Assembly: GCA_963749675.1 (NCBI GenBank)
Contig: CAVVNT010000004.1
Location: 62,001-126,000 of the forward strand
From: Roseitranquillus sp963749675
GTDB lineage: Bacteria; Pseudomonadota; Alphaproteobacteria; Rhodobacterales; Rhodobacteraceae
Length of the DNA stretch: 64,000 nucleotides
Reading direction: 5' to 3'
Part shown: positions 8,906 to 18,370 of the stretch, in pieces
Numbering within the stretch: position 1 is the stretch's first letter
Layout: each line of letters starts with the position of its first letter
Notes under the pieces: generated by a model
Seen by the model: the letters and a program-made list of their open reading frames with translations, nothing else
What the model was told of the DNA's origin: nothing
Database searches by the model: none
Program-made: the position numbers and the translations under genes

Positions 8906-9801
8906 GCACCGCCGTCGCATCTCCGAGGCGCCCCGCCTCGCCGGCCGAACTCGACGCCGGCTCGTTCCAGCGGGTCGCGAGACTGGCGTCGGCCCAGGCC
9001 GGCCTGATGATTGCGCCGACCAAGACGGCGCTGGTCCAGTCCCGGCTGATGCGCCGGCTGCGCGCCCTAGGGATCGCAAGCTTCTCGGCGTACCTCGATC
9101 TCGTCGAGAGCGAGGAGGGCCGGGACGAGGTACGGCAGATGATCTCGGTGCTGACGACCAACGTCTCGCACTTCTACCGCGAGAGCCATCACTTCGACAT
9201 CCTGCGTCGGTCGATCCTGCCGGACCTCGTCAAGCGGGCCGCTCGGGGCGGCCCGGTGCGGATCTGGTCCGCCGGCTGCTCCAGCGGTCAGGAACCCTAC
9301 TCGATCGCGATGGAGATCCTGCGCCTCGACCCGCAGGCCGGCGAGCGCGACGTCCGCATCCTCGCCACCGACATCGACCCTGCGATCCTGGATGTCGCGC
9401 GCGCGGCGACCTACACCACCGAGCAGATCGCTGGCGTTCCCGAGAGCGACCGCAACGGCTTCTTCGAACCGGAAGCGAGCGGGCGACACACGGTGCGCCA
9501 CAAGCTCCGCAAACTCGTCACGTTTCGCGAGCTGAACCTCATGGCGCCGTGGCCGATGAAGCGCCGGTTCGACGTGATCTTCTGTCGCAACGTTGTCATT
9601 TATTTCGACGACGCGACGCAGCGGCGGCTATGGCCCCGCTTCCAGAACGCGCTCGCGCCGGGCGGCACGATCTTCGTCGGCCACTCCGAGCGCATCCACG
9701 AGATGCCGGGCCTGAACCTCAGGAGCGTCGGCGTCACCGCATATCGCCGGGACGACGAGCCCGCCGGCCGCAACATCAACGAGATGTCCGAGAGGGATTG
9801 A
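8902..9801 (+). CDS. cheR: Chemotaxis protein methyltransferase CheR
   Basis: SAM-dependent methyltransferase that methylates glutamates of chemoreceptors, 299 residues. An N-terminal helical domain is followed by the methyltransferase fold with the SAM motif IWSAGCSSGQEPYSIAM (about residues 115-131), ILATDIDPAIL, and the CheR hallmark VIFCRNVVIYFD. Start is GTG at 8902, overlapping the cheW stop. The matching methylesterase gene cheB is not adjacent: the next gene, one base away, is a cheY. Confidence 0.92.
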   Translation: MSTAVASPRRPASPAELDAGSFQRVARLASAQAGLMIAPTKTALVQSRLMRRLRALGIASFSAYLDLVESEEGRDEVRQMISVLTTNVSHFYRESHHFDILRRSILPDLVKRAARGGPVRIWSAGCSSGQEPYSIAMEILRLDPQAGERDVRILATDIDPAILDVARAATYTTEQIAGVPESDRNGFFEPEASGRHTVRHKLRKLVTFRELNLMAPWPMKRRFDVIFCRNVVIYFDDATQRRLWPRFQNALAPGGTIFVGHSERIHEMPGLNLRSVGVTAYRRDDEPAGRNINEMSERD

Positions 9802-9802
9802 A

Positions 9803-10189
9803 ATGGCACTCAGGGACCAACTCAGGATCATGGTGGTCGACGACATGTCGACGAGCCGCGGCCTGATCACTCAGGCGCTGGACGCGATGGGAATCAGCAA
9901 CGTCATTACCGCGGCCGACGGCCCGACGGCGCTGCAGACGATCGCCAAATCACCGGTGCACCTTGTGATCTCGGACTACAACATGCCGGGCATGGACGGT
10001 CTGCAGTTGCTCCACTCGCTGCGCACGGGTGCCAAGACCGCGAAGGTCGGCTTTCTGCTGATAACCGGGCGTGCTGACAAGGAAGTTGTCGAGAAAGGCA
10101 AGCGGCTCGGAATGAACAACCTTGTCAAGAAGCCATTCGACACCACCAGTCTGAAGCAGGCGATCGAGGCGATCGTCGGGCGGCTCTGA
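9803..10189 (+). CDS. cheY: Chemotaxis response regulator CheY (second copy)
   Basis: Single receiver domain, 128 residues, with acidic pair D13-D14 (MVVDDMSTSRG), phospho-acceptor D58 (LVISDYNMPGMDGLQLL), and NLVKKPFDTTSLKQAI at the end. The MSTSR signature after the acidic pair is typical of a motor-binding CheY. It lies one base after the cheR stop, and its own stop overlaps the next gene (TGATG). Confidence 0.92.
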   Translation: MALRDQLRIMVVDDMSTSRGLITQALDAMGISNVITAADGPTALQTIAKSPVHLVISDYNMPGMDGLQLLHSLRTGAKTAKVGFLLITGRADKEVVEKGKRLGMNNLVKKPFDTTSLKQAIEAIVGRL

Positions 10190-10545
10190 TGCAACCAAGT
10201 GACGGCGGCACGATGCTGCGCGGTGATCTACTGCTTACCTTGGCAGAGGAACTCGACGATCTTGGCGCGTCTGCGATGTCGCTGCAGGCGACGCTTGGCG
10301 GGCTCCTCGAACGCGCCGACGCGACGGACGGCGGGCATGACGTATGGCACCTGCAGGAGATCGACCGCCTTCAACAGACGCTCGAAGATCTGTCTGCGAT
10401 CCTCCGACGCGCCGCAAATGAGGACGGTACGCGTGTCAACGTCGAAGACCTCGCGGCCGTGGCGCGACTGGGAGCGCTGCGCGAACGAATTCGTGGCAGA
10501 AGTGCACCTGTCGGCGACGAGCCTGGAGCATTGGCGCTCTTCTGA
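10189..10545 (+). CDS. Small helical protein at end of che operon
   Basis: A 118-residue protein coupled to cheY by a TGATG overlap. It is predicted to be almost wholly helical and acidic, with heptad-like leucines (DLLLTLAEELDDLG, then LQEIDRLQQTLEDLSAIL). This pattern recalls small helical-bundle chemotaxis accessory proteins such as CheT/CheZ-like phosphatases, but no diagnostic catalytic motif is visible and I do not assign that function. Position strongly suggests a role in the same signalling pathway. Confidence 0.7.
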   Translation: MQPSDGGTMLRGDLLLTLAEELDDLGASAMSLQATLGGLLERADATDGGHDVWHLQEIDRLQQTLEDLSAILRRAANEDGTRVNVEDLAAVARLGALRERIRGRSAPVGDEPGALALF

Positions 10546-10608
10546 GGAACGATCGGTGTGCCCGAGGGCTTGTCCCGTTGTAGTTTTCCGAGTGAATGGA
10601 GTTAGGAC

Positions 10609-10743
10609 ATGGAGAAGAAGAAAACGCCCGAGGAGCGCGGCAAGCGAAGCGAAGGCAAGGACGAGAGTAAGGATGCCTACACTCCCGCCATCCTGAACGA
10701 AGGGCCGAAGAAGTTTCGCTACGACGACTGGGCAAGCATCTAG
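10609..10743 (+). CDS. Small charged protein of 44 residues
   Basis: An ATG seven bases after GGAGTTAGG opens a 44-residue frame starting MEKKKTPEERGKRSEGKDES and ending FRYDDWASI. It is lysine- and glutamate-rich with a C-terminal aromatic patch and no membrane segment. A good ribosome-binding site and clean frame in the gap between the che operon and holC support a real gene. No function is recognised. Confidence 0.55.
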   Translation: MEKKKTPEERGKRSEGKDESKDAYTPAILNEGPKKFRYDDWASI

Positions 10744-10764
10744 ACCTCGGCTGACGCACCAGCA

Positions 10765-11223
10765 TCACTTCGAGGTGGCCGCCTGACGCGTCCAGCGCCC
10801 GTCGCTTTGGCTCCAGTACTCGGCCTCCAGCCCCGCCGCCGTCAACCTGCGCCACTGGGCGCGCGCCGCCTCGACCGCCGCGGCATCGCCGCCGTCGAAG
10901 AGGATGCACGTGCGCGTCAAAGCCGATGCCTCCTCGGGCGCGACGTTCGCACCCTCTATCGACATCAGACAGGTGGCGCCGTTCGATATGGATCGATCGG
11001 TCGTCAGGAGCACAGGCTGCCTGGTGTCATGCGCGCCGCCGGACCGACCGTGCGGCAGAAACCCGTCACCGAGCCAAAGGACGCGGTCGAGATGCTCGAC
11101 GACGGAGGCGGTTCGGCCCCGCACCGCGACGCGCCACCCTTGCGAAAGGGCCTTCTCGAGGAGACCTTGGAGCGCGACCTCCAGCGGCGATCTAGTCAAG
11201 TGATAGAAGAAGACCGACCCCAT
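10765..11223 (-). CDS. holC: DNA polymerase III chi subunit
   Basis: Clamp-loader accessory subunit that binds single-stranded-DNA-binding protein, 152 residues. The family start GSVFFYHLTRSPLE and the later blocks VLWLGDGFLPHG, QPVLLTT and CILFDGGD are present. ATG at 11223 overlaps the pepA stop by one base group (ATGA), which decides the start against longer upstream extensions. The pepA-holC pair on one strand is a common alphaproteobacterial arrangement. Confidence 0.88.
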   Translation of the reverse strand: MGSVFFYHLTRSPLEVALQGLLEKALSQGWRVAVRGRTASVVEHLDRVLWLGDGFLPHGRSGGAHDTRQPVLLTTDRSISNGATCLMSIEGANVAPEEASALTRTCILFDGGDAAAVEAARAQWRRLTAAGLEAEYWSQSDGRWTRQAATSK

Positions 11224-12695
11224 CAGCCCTCGTAGAGATCGCGTACCAACCGGTCGAGTGTCCGGACACCCCAGCCCGTCGCGCCCTTCGGCGCCAGCGG
11301 CAGGTCCTTGCCAGGCGACGCGACGCCGGCGACGTCGATATGGCACCAGGGCGTCTCGTCCTTCACGAACCGGCGGAGGAATTGCGCGGCCGTGATTGCG
11401 CCGCCCCAGCGCCCGCTGCCCACGTTCTTCATGTCGGCGACGTCGGACTTCAGCTCGCGGTCGTAGGCGTCGCCCATCGGCATCCTCCACGCGCCCTCGC
11501 CCTCCGCCTTCGCCGCTTTCAGAAGCGACTCGCAGAGCCCGTCATCGTTCGAAAAGACGCCGGCATTCTCGAACCCGAGGCTGACGATGATCGCGCCCGT
11601 CAAGGTTGCGAGGTCGATCATGGCCGCCGGTTTGAAGCGGTCCTGCGCGTACCACATCACGTCGGCCAGCACGAGGCGCCCCTCGGCGTCGGTGTTGATG
11701 ACCTCGACGGTGTCGCCCTTCATCGAGCGAACGACGTCGCCGGGCCGTTGCGCCTTGCCGTCCGGCATGTTCTCGACCAGGCCGACGAGGCCGACGACGT
11801 TCGCCTTCGCCTTGCGCAGGGCGAGCGTCTTCATCACGCCGGCCACCGTGCCAGCGCCGCCCATGTCCATCGTCATGTCCTCCATGCCCTGCGCGGGCTT
11901 GATGGAGATTCCGCCGGTGTCGAACACGACGCCCTTGCCGACGAGCGCCAGCGGCGCGGCATCGCCGCCGCCGCTCCATCGCATGACGACGACTTTGGTG
12001 GGGCTCTCGCTGCCCTGCCCCACCGCGAGCAGCGTCCGCATGCCCAGCTCCTCGAGCTGCGGCTCGTCCAGCACCTCGACGTCGAGACCGATGTCCCGCA
12101 TCGCCTCGAGGCGCGCGGCGAACTCGGTCGTGGTCAAAACGTTCGAGGGCTCGTTGACCAGATCGCGCGTGAAGAAGACGCCAGCCGCGACGGCTTCGAT
12201 ATCGCCCGCCGCCTCCGCGACCGCGTCGGGCTTCTGCGCCATGACCGTGATCTCTGTCGGCTCGCTGTCGTCCTTCGGCTTCTTGTGATCGACGAAGTCA
12301 TAGGCGCGGAGCGTCGCGCCCAGTGCGATCTGAGCCGCATGGCGGTGCCCGCCGGCGAGGATCAGCGCCTTCTTCCCCAGCGCCGCCTTGCCGATCGCGC
12401 CGCCCGCCTTCAGTGCCGCCTCGGCCGTGCCGGGCCGGTCGATCCGGACGACCAGAAGGGTTTCCGCCGCCATACCCGACGGCCAGGCGAGCGCGTGGGC
12501 TTCACCGGGCTTGGCTTTCCCCCATGCCTTGTCCGAGACCATCCGCTCGACTGCGCCGCGGGTCAGTCGGTTTGCGCGCCGAGCGCCGGGGTCGAGCTTG
12601 CCGTCCGCCGGGACCAGGATCGCGACGACACCCTCTGCGTCCGCAATCCGTTCGATGTCGGTTTCGGCAATGGTCACGCGCGCCGGCTCGGTCAT
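11223..12695 (-). CDS. pepA: Leucyl aminopeptidase
   Basis: Cytosolic M17 metallo-aminopeptidase releasing N-terminal residues from peptides, 490 residues. The C-terminal catalytic domain carries the family signature NTDAEGRLVLAD, preceded by the metal-site block LVGKGVVFDTGGISIKPAQG and DMGGAGTVAGVMKTL. The start at 12695 is set by AGGAG on the minus strand. A longer frame exists upstream but has no matching domain. Frame intact. Stop overlaps holC. Confidence 0.92.
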   Translation of the reverse strand: MTEPARVTIAETDIERIADAEGVVAILVPADGKLDPGARRANRLTRGAVERMVSDKAWGKAKPGEAHALAWPSGMAAETLLVVRIDRPGTAEAALKAGGAIGKAALGKKALILAGGHRHAAQIALGATLRAYDFVDHKKPKDDSEPTEITVMAQKPDAVAEAAGDIEAVAAGVFFTRDLVNEPSNVLTTTEFAARLEAMRDIGLDVEVLDEPQLEELGMRTLLAVGQGSESPTKVVVMRWSGGGDAAPLALVGKGVVFDTGGISIKPAQGMEDMTMDMGGAGTVAGVMKTLALRKAKANVVGLVGLVENMPDGKAQRPGDVVRSMKGDTVEVINTDAEGRLVLADVMWYAQDRFKPAAMIDLATLTGAIIVSLGFENAGVFSNDDGLCESLLKAAKAEGEGAWRMPMGDAYDRELKSDVADMKNVGSGRWGGAITAAQFLRRFVKDETPWCHIDVAGVASPGKDLPLAPKGATGWGVRTLDRLVRDLYEG

Positions 12696-12828
12696 GAATG
12701 CTCTCCTGTTGTCCGCCTGCACTCGTCTATTGCGGCGACCGCCAGTTGGCCACAACAACAGTTTCAGCCAGTCAATCGATCCGCTAGGGTCAGGGCGGGC
12801 GCAAGATCGGGCATGTCGGGGGGAAAGG

Positions 12829-13955
12829 TTGTCCAAGTTCGACCGCTACATGCTGTCGCAGCTGATGGTCGTATTCGGCTTCTTTTCCCTCGTGATGGTT
12901 CTCGTCTACTGGATCAACCGGGCGGTCCTGATCTTCGACCAGCTCATCTCGGACGGTCAGACGGCGTCTGTGTTTCTCGAATTCACTTTGCTTTCGCTTC
13001 CCAACGTCATCCGGCTGGTCCTGCCGATGTCGGCATTTGCCGCCACGATTTACGTCATCAATCGCCTGTCGTCGGAGAGCGAACTGACCGTAATACAGGC
13101 GACCGGCTTTGGCCCGTTCCGGCTGGCCCGCCCGATCCTCGTCTTCGGACTGCTCGTCGCCGCGATGGTCAGCCTGCTCGTCAACCTCGTCGTGCCGAGC
13201 TCGCTCTCGGCGCTGTCCGAGCGCGAGGCTGAGGTCGCGGCTGACATCACCGCACGGATCCTGCGCGACGGCCAGTTCAGTCACCCGTCCGACAGCATCA
13301 CATTCTACGTCCGACACATCGCGCCCTCTGGAGAGATGAGCGATGCGCTCCTCGTAGACTTCGAGCGACCCCGCCGAGGAGGTGACCTACACCGCGCAGA
13401 GAGCGTACCTCGTTTCCGTGGGCGGCGAGCCGTACCTGAGGATGCTGGACGGAATCGTGCAGATTCTCGACACCTCGGACAACACGCTATCGCTGACGCG
13501 GTTCGAGGAGGCGACTTATGCCGTCGCTGACCGACTGGACGAGTTCCGGAAGCCTCGACCGACGACTCGGCGAGATCTCGACCATGGAGCTGATCAACCC
13601 CACTCAGGCGCTTCTCGATGAGATGGACCACGGGCGGGCACGGCTTCTGGTCGAGGGATACGAACGCTTCAGCCAGGCGACCCTCACGGTAGTGGCGCCC
13701 CTGCTCGGCTTCTCGATCCTGCTGCTCGGACGATACAGCCGCTTCGGAATCTGGCGGCAGGTCCTTCTCGCGATCATCGTGGTCATCGTGGTGAAGACGG
13801 TCGATACGGCCTTCGTCGATGTGGCGATGACCGACGACGCGCTTTGGCCCCTTGTCTTTGCGGGATCGGCAGCCGGCGCCGGCGCGATTGTCGTCATCCT
13901 GTGGTTCGCGGGACGAGAGCGGCGTGTTCCCCAGCCGGAGCCGGCGCCGGCATGA
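12829..13955 (+). CDS. lptF: LPS export permease LptF (frameshifted as read)
   Basis: Inner-membrane permease of the LptB2FG transporter that extracts lipopolysaccharide. A TTG at 12829 behind GGGGGGAAAGG begins SKFDRYMLSQLMVVFGFFSLVMV. Six membrane helices flank a periplasmic jellyroll domain. As read, the frame breaks twice: near 13360-13361 (an extra T in GACTTCGAG) and near 13546-13547 (an extra C in GAGTTCCGG). Removing each extra base restores 374 continuous residues, normal for LptF, including the C-terminal helices (LLGFSILLLGRYSRFGIW). The stop overlaps lptG. Confidence 0.85.
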
Positions 13956-15049
13956 CCCTGCACCTCTACTTCGCGCGACGCTTCGCGACGATGCTCCTCG
14001 GCGTCTTCGCTGCGTTCGCGGCGATGCTGACTCTGCTAGACCTTATCGACCAGATCCGGGGCTTCGGTGGCGAGGGTCTGAGCTTCGCCCAGCTGGCGAC
14101 TCTGACGCTGTTGAACGTGCCCGCGGCGCTGTACCGCATCCTTCCCCTCGTCATGATCCTGGCGACGCTCGCGTTGTTTCTCGCGCTCGCCCGATCGTCC
14201 GAACTCGTGGTCACGCGCGCCGCCGGACGCTCGGCGCTGCGGGCGGTGGCCGCGCCGTTCGTGGTCGCGACGCTTGTCGGCGTGTTCGCCGTGGCAGTGC
14301 TCAACCCGATCGTCGCCGCCACCGCGGACAAGTACGAGAGTCTGTCGAACCTCTACAAAGGCCGCGAGGCGAGCGCGCTGTCGGTCAGCGAGGAAGGCTT
14401 GTGGCTGCGCGAAGGCCGCGAGGATAGCCAGGTCGTCATCAATGCCGCCCACAGCAATGCGGACGGAACGGAGCTGACCGATATCACATTCCTCGGCTTT
14501 GCGCCCAACGGTTCGCCGACCTGGCGTGTGGAAGCTGGCTCCGCCAGTCTAGGCCCGCAGGGGTGGGAGATTGGCGCCGGCAAGCGGTGGCGCTTCGACG
14601 GCGGCGGCAACGCCGAGGCGGAGGCCCAGCGCTTCGACACGCTTCGGCTGCCATCGAGCCTCACAGCGAGCGAGATCCGCGCGAGCTTCGGATCGCCGTC
14701 GAACTTGCCCGTCTGGGCCCTGCCGCAATACATCAGCAGGCTGGAACGAGCGGGCTTGTCGGCGCGCCAGCATCGCGTCTGGCTACAGATGGAACTTGCC
14801 AACCCCCTGTTCTACGCGGCGATGGTTCTGGTGGCCGCTGCCTTCACCCTTCGCCACACGCGCTTCGGCCGGACGGGAATCATGGTCCTCGGGGCGCTGC
14901 TGATGGCGTTCTCGCTCTATTTCGTTCGAAGCTTCGCTCAGATTCTTGGGGAGAACGGCCAGATCCCGGTCATGCTTGCAGCCTGGGCTCCACCCGTGGC
15001 GACGCTGCTCCTGCCGCTGGGGCTTCTCTTACATCTGGAAGACGGATGA
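13952..15049 (+). CDS. lptG: LPS export permease LptG
   Basis: Second inner-membrane permease of LptB2FG, 365 residues. N-terminal helices (YFARRFATMLLGVFAAFAAM), a periplasmic jellyroll domain in the middle, and three C-terminal helices ending LLLPLGLLLHLEDG. ATG at 13952 overlaps the lptF stop by four bases and its own stop overlaps the lptD start, so lptF-lptG-lptD are translationally coupled. Frame intact. Confidence 0.9.
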   Translation: MTLHLYFARRFATMLLGVFAAFAAMLTLLDLIDQIRGFGGEGLSFAQLATLTLLNVPAALYRILPLVMILATLALFLALARSSELVVTRAAGRSALRAVAAPFVVATLVGVFAVAVLNPIVAATADKYESLSNLYKGREASALSVSEEGLWLREGREDSQVVINAAHSNADGTELTDITFLGFAPNGSPTWRVEAGSASLGPQGWEIGAGKRWRFDGGGNAEAEAQRFDTLRLPSSLTASEIRASFGSPSNLPVWALPQYISRLERAGLSARQHRVWLQMELANPLFYAAMVLVAAAFTLRHTRFGRTGIMVLGALLMAFSLYFVRSFAQILGENGQIPVMLAAWAPPVATLLLPLGLLLHLEDG

Positions 15050-17143
15050 GGGCGCTGCTGGTTCTGTTGTCGCTTCTGGCCGCCGGTGCAGCAGCGGCGC
15101 AACCGGCGTCTCTCGTCGCCGACCGGGTTCGGATCGAGTCGGACAGCACGCTGATCGCCGAGGGCAATGTCGAAGTCTTCTACGAAGATGCACGGCTCAC
15201 CGCCTCTCGCGTGACGTTCGACAGCGAGACCGACGAACTTTCGATCGAGGGCCCTGTCCGCGTGACCGAGGGCGACGGACAGACCGTCCTCGTCGGAGAT
15301 ACCGCCGATCTCGAGGCCGATCTGCGGGACGGCATCCTGACAGGCGCTCGCCTGGTACTCAGCCAGCAACTGCAGATCGCCGCCGACGAGCTCTCGACGA
15401 TAGACGGACGCTACCGTCGCCTGACCAACGCGGTCGCCTCGAGCTGTCGCATCTGCGCGAGCGGGCAGACCCCACTTTGGGAAATCCGCGCCAAACGCGT
15501 CCTCCACGACACGGAGGAGCGGCAGATCTACTTCACCCGCGCGCAGTTCCGCGTCGCGGGCATTCCCGTCGCCTACATTCCGCGCCTGAGACTGCCCGAC
15601 CCGACGGTCGAGCGGGCGCGCGGTTTCCTGGCGCCCATCATCCAGGGCAGCGGCGACATCGGAAACGGCGTGGCGGTGCCCTACTTCATCCCGCTCGGGC
15701 AAAGCGCGGACATCACCATCGCGCCGTTCCTGACGCCGAACTCCCGCACGGTCGAGCTGCGCTACCGCCAGGCCTTCCGCCGCGGCTACATAGACATCGG
15801 CGGCGCCATCAGCCGCGACGACCTGCTTCCGGGCCAGACCCGCGGCTACGTCCTCGGGTCGGGCCTCTTTTTACTGCCCAAGGACTTCGTATTTCGCTTT
15901 CAGAATCCATCAGGCGTCGGACGACGACTATCTCGACTCCTACGGCTACTACACCGGCGCCCGGCTGGAGAATCGCGCGACGGTCGACCGGATCAGAACC
16001 AACGAGCTGATCCATGCCGCCATCTACAATTACGACATCCTGCGTCCGGGGGACTTGGAGCCGGCGGATCAGAATCTGATCAACATCGGCGAGGCCCAGT
16101 ATATTCGCGTGATGCCGACGCGGTTCGGCCGCTTCGACCTGCAGGCCGACGCCGACGGCTATTACCGCGACAGCGATCAGGACGTGCTCGGACGAGACGT
16201 GGGACGCATCGGCGCAGCGCTGACGTGGACGCGCGGGACGGTCCTGCCCTACGGGGTAGCACTCGATGGCACGGCCCAGCTCAGGCTGGATGCCTTCTCG
16301 GTCCGCCGCGATCCGTCTTACGCGCCCCACTTCACCCAGGCGACCCCCGCCGCCGCCGTGGCGCTCCGCTGGCCGCTCGTCCGCACCGGCGACGGTTTCG
16401 CAGAGACGCTGGAGCCGGTGGCGCAACTGGTGTGGTCCGACGTCTCGGGCGACGAAGCGCCGAACGAAGACAGCCGCGTCGTGGATTTCGACGAGGGCAA
16501 CCTTTTCAGCCTCGATCGCTATCCCGGTCGGGACCTGAGCGAGACCGGCACGCGCCTGAACCTCGGGATCAGCTACACGCGGCTGGAGAGCGACTGGCAA
16601 CTCAACGGGTATATCGGGCGGATCTACCGCTTCGACGACGAGTATCAGTTCAGCGAACCCACCGGCCTGGCGGGCCAATGGTCCGACTGGCTCGTCAGCG
16701 CACAATTGGGGCTGGGAGATGCCTTTCTCGTCACCAACCGTGCCGTCTTCGACAACTCCTTCGACGTCGCGCGAAACGAGCTGCGACTCGCGCTCGAGGC
16801 CGGGTCGGCGGAGTTCGCCACAAGCTATCTCTGGCTCGTCGCCGACACCGAGGAGAGCCTCGACGATGACGTGCACGAAGCGGTCTTTACCGCCGGCTAT
16901 GAGTTCAACCGACACTGGCTCGGCGCGATCGAGAGCCGCTGGGACATTCTCGACGAGACGATCTCGCGAACCGATTTCGACCTGACCTACAGAAACGAGT
17001 GCATCGCGGTCGACCTTTCTGTGTCGCGCCGCTACGAGAACAGCAACTATATCGAGCCGACATACGACTTCGGGCTCGAAATCTCTCTGCAGGGCTTCGG
17101 CAGCAACGATTCCTCTCGCTACGCAAGAAGCTGCCCTGGCTGA
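15046..17143 (+). CDS. lptD: LPS assembly outer-membrane protein LptD (frameshifted as read)
   Basis: Outer-membrane beta-barrel that inserts lipopolysaccharide, together with LptE. Signal peptide MRALLVLLSLLAAGAAAAQ, then a periplasmic OstA/LptA-like beta-jellyroll (about residues 20-170, with the cysteine pair in SCRICASG), then a barrel of alternating strands to the end. The C-terminal half carries further cysteines (NECIAVD and SCPG) able to form the inter-domain disulphides of this family. One break: CAGAATCCAT at 15902-15911 has one base too many. With CAGATCC the frame continues into ASDDDYLDSYGYY, giving 698 residues. Confidence 0.88.
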
Positions 17144-17163
17144 CACGAAAGGACGCAACGCGC

Positions 17164-18356
17164 ATGAGACGTCTGGTCGCTTCCCTCGCCATTGTTCTCG
17201 CCTCGGCTGTCATCGTCGCGGCCCAGTCGTTCCAACCCGTGGCCCAGGTCAACGACGATGTCGTCACGGCATGGGAGCTTCAGCAGAGGCAACGGATGCT
17301 GACTATCCTCAACGCTCCGCCCGAAGTCGTGGCGGATTCGCTCGACACTCTGATCAACGAGAGTATCCAGCTGCAGGCGGCGGCGGCGCTTGACATCGAA
17401 GTTTCGGAGGAAGCGGTGCAGGGCGGGGTCGAGGAATTTGCGGCGCGCGGCAACCTGAGTGCAGACGAGTTCCTGACGCTGATCGGAAACGAGGGCGTGG
17501 ACGAGACCACGATACGGCAATTCGTACGCGCGGGGCTCGCCTGGCGCGATGCCGTCCGCGAGCGTTTTGGGGCTGAGGTGCGCATCACCGAGGACGACGT
17601 CGCGCGTGCGAAGGACGAGGTGCGGGCCGAAGGCGGACCGGAGGTCTTGCTGTCCGAGATCGTCCTGCCGGCGCGCAACGAGCTCGAACGCACCGAAGCG
17701 CAGGCCTTGGCTCAAGAAATCTCCGGCATCCGGTCGGCCGCAGCGTTCTCTTCGGCCGCCCGAGACTACTCCGTCGCCGACAGCGCCGGAAACGGCGGCC
17801 AGGTCGGGTGGATACCTCTGGAGGAGCTGGAGGGCCCGGTAGCGAACGCAATCCAGGGCCTGCAGCCCGGCCAGGTCACGGCTCCGCTCAACGTGCCGGA
17901 CCAGATCGCCCTCTTCCAGCTCCGTGGAAGACGAGATGGCCGGCCGGGATCGGACAGCGTCGAGCTGGACTACGCCCAGTTTCTGATACCCGGCGGCCGA
18001 ACTGCTTCCGCCGTGTCGGAGGCGGCGCGGATCGAGGCGCAGACCGACACCTGCGACGACCTGTACGATGTTGCCGGCGCGAAGTCTCGTCCGACAGGAA
18101 CAACCCGCAAGCCAGAATCCCTGCCGACATCCGCGCACAGCTTTCGGGTCTCGACCGCAACGAGGTCTCGACCGCCCTTACCCGTGGCGGCAACCTTGTC
18201 TTCCTCATGCTCTGCGACCGAGGGGCCAGCGGCGAGCTCGCCATCGAGGAGACCGCCATCAGCGTTCAACTCAACAACGAGGAATTGGCCGGCCGCGCCG
18301 CCCTCTGGCTCGCGGAGCTGAAGTCACAGGCCTACATCCGCATCGGCGGGGAATAG
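17164..18356 (+). CDS. surA: Periplasmic chaperone / peptidyl-prolyl isomerase SurA (frameshifted as read)
   Basis: Periplasmic folding factor for outer-membrane proteins. Signal peptide MRRLVASLAIVLASAVIVAA, then an N-terminal chaperone domain (VNDDVVTAWELQQRQRM), then a parvulin-type domain with SAAAFSSAARDYSVADSAGNGGQVGWI. Near the end the frame breaks twice within 40 bases: at 18077-18081 (an extra base before CGAAGTCTC) and at 18116-18117 (CAGAATCCC for CAGATCCC). Removing both gives 396 residues ending YIRIGGE. It sits directly after lptD, one of its clients. Confidence 0.82.
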
Positions 18357-18370
18357 AGCCGTCGATCCGC

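Noticed and set aside
11224..11490. Upstream extension of holC
   Set aside because: The extra N-terminal residues lie inside pepA and are not like HolC; the ATG overlapping the pepA stop fits the family start.
11340..13232. A 630-codon plus-strand frame opposite pepA
   Set aside because: pepA on the minus strand has all metal-site motifs; the opposite frame is a GC-driven artefact that also runs into lptF.
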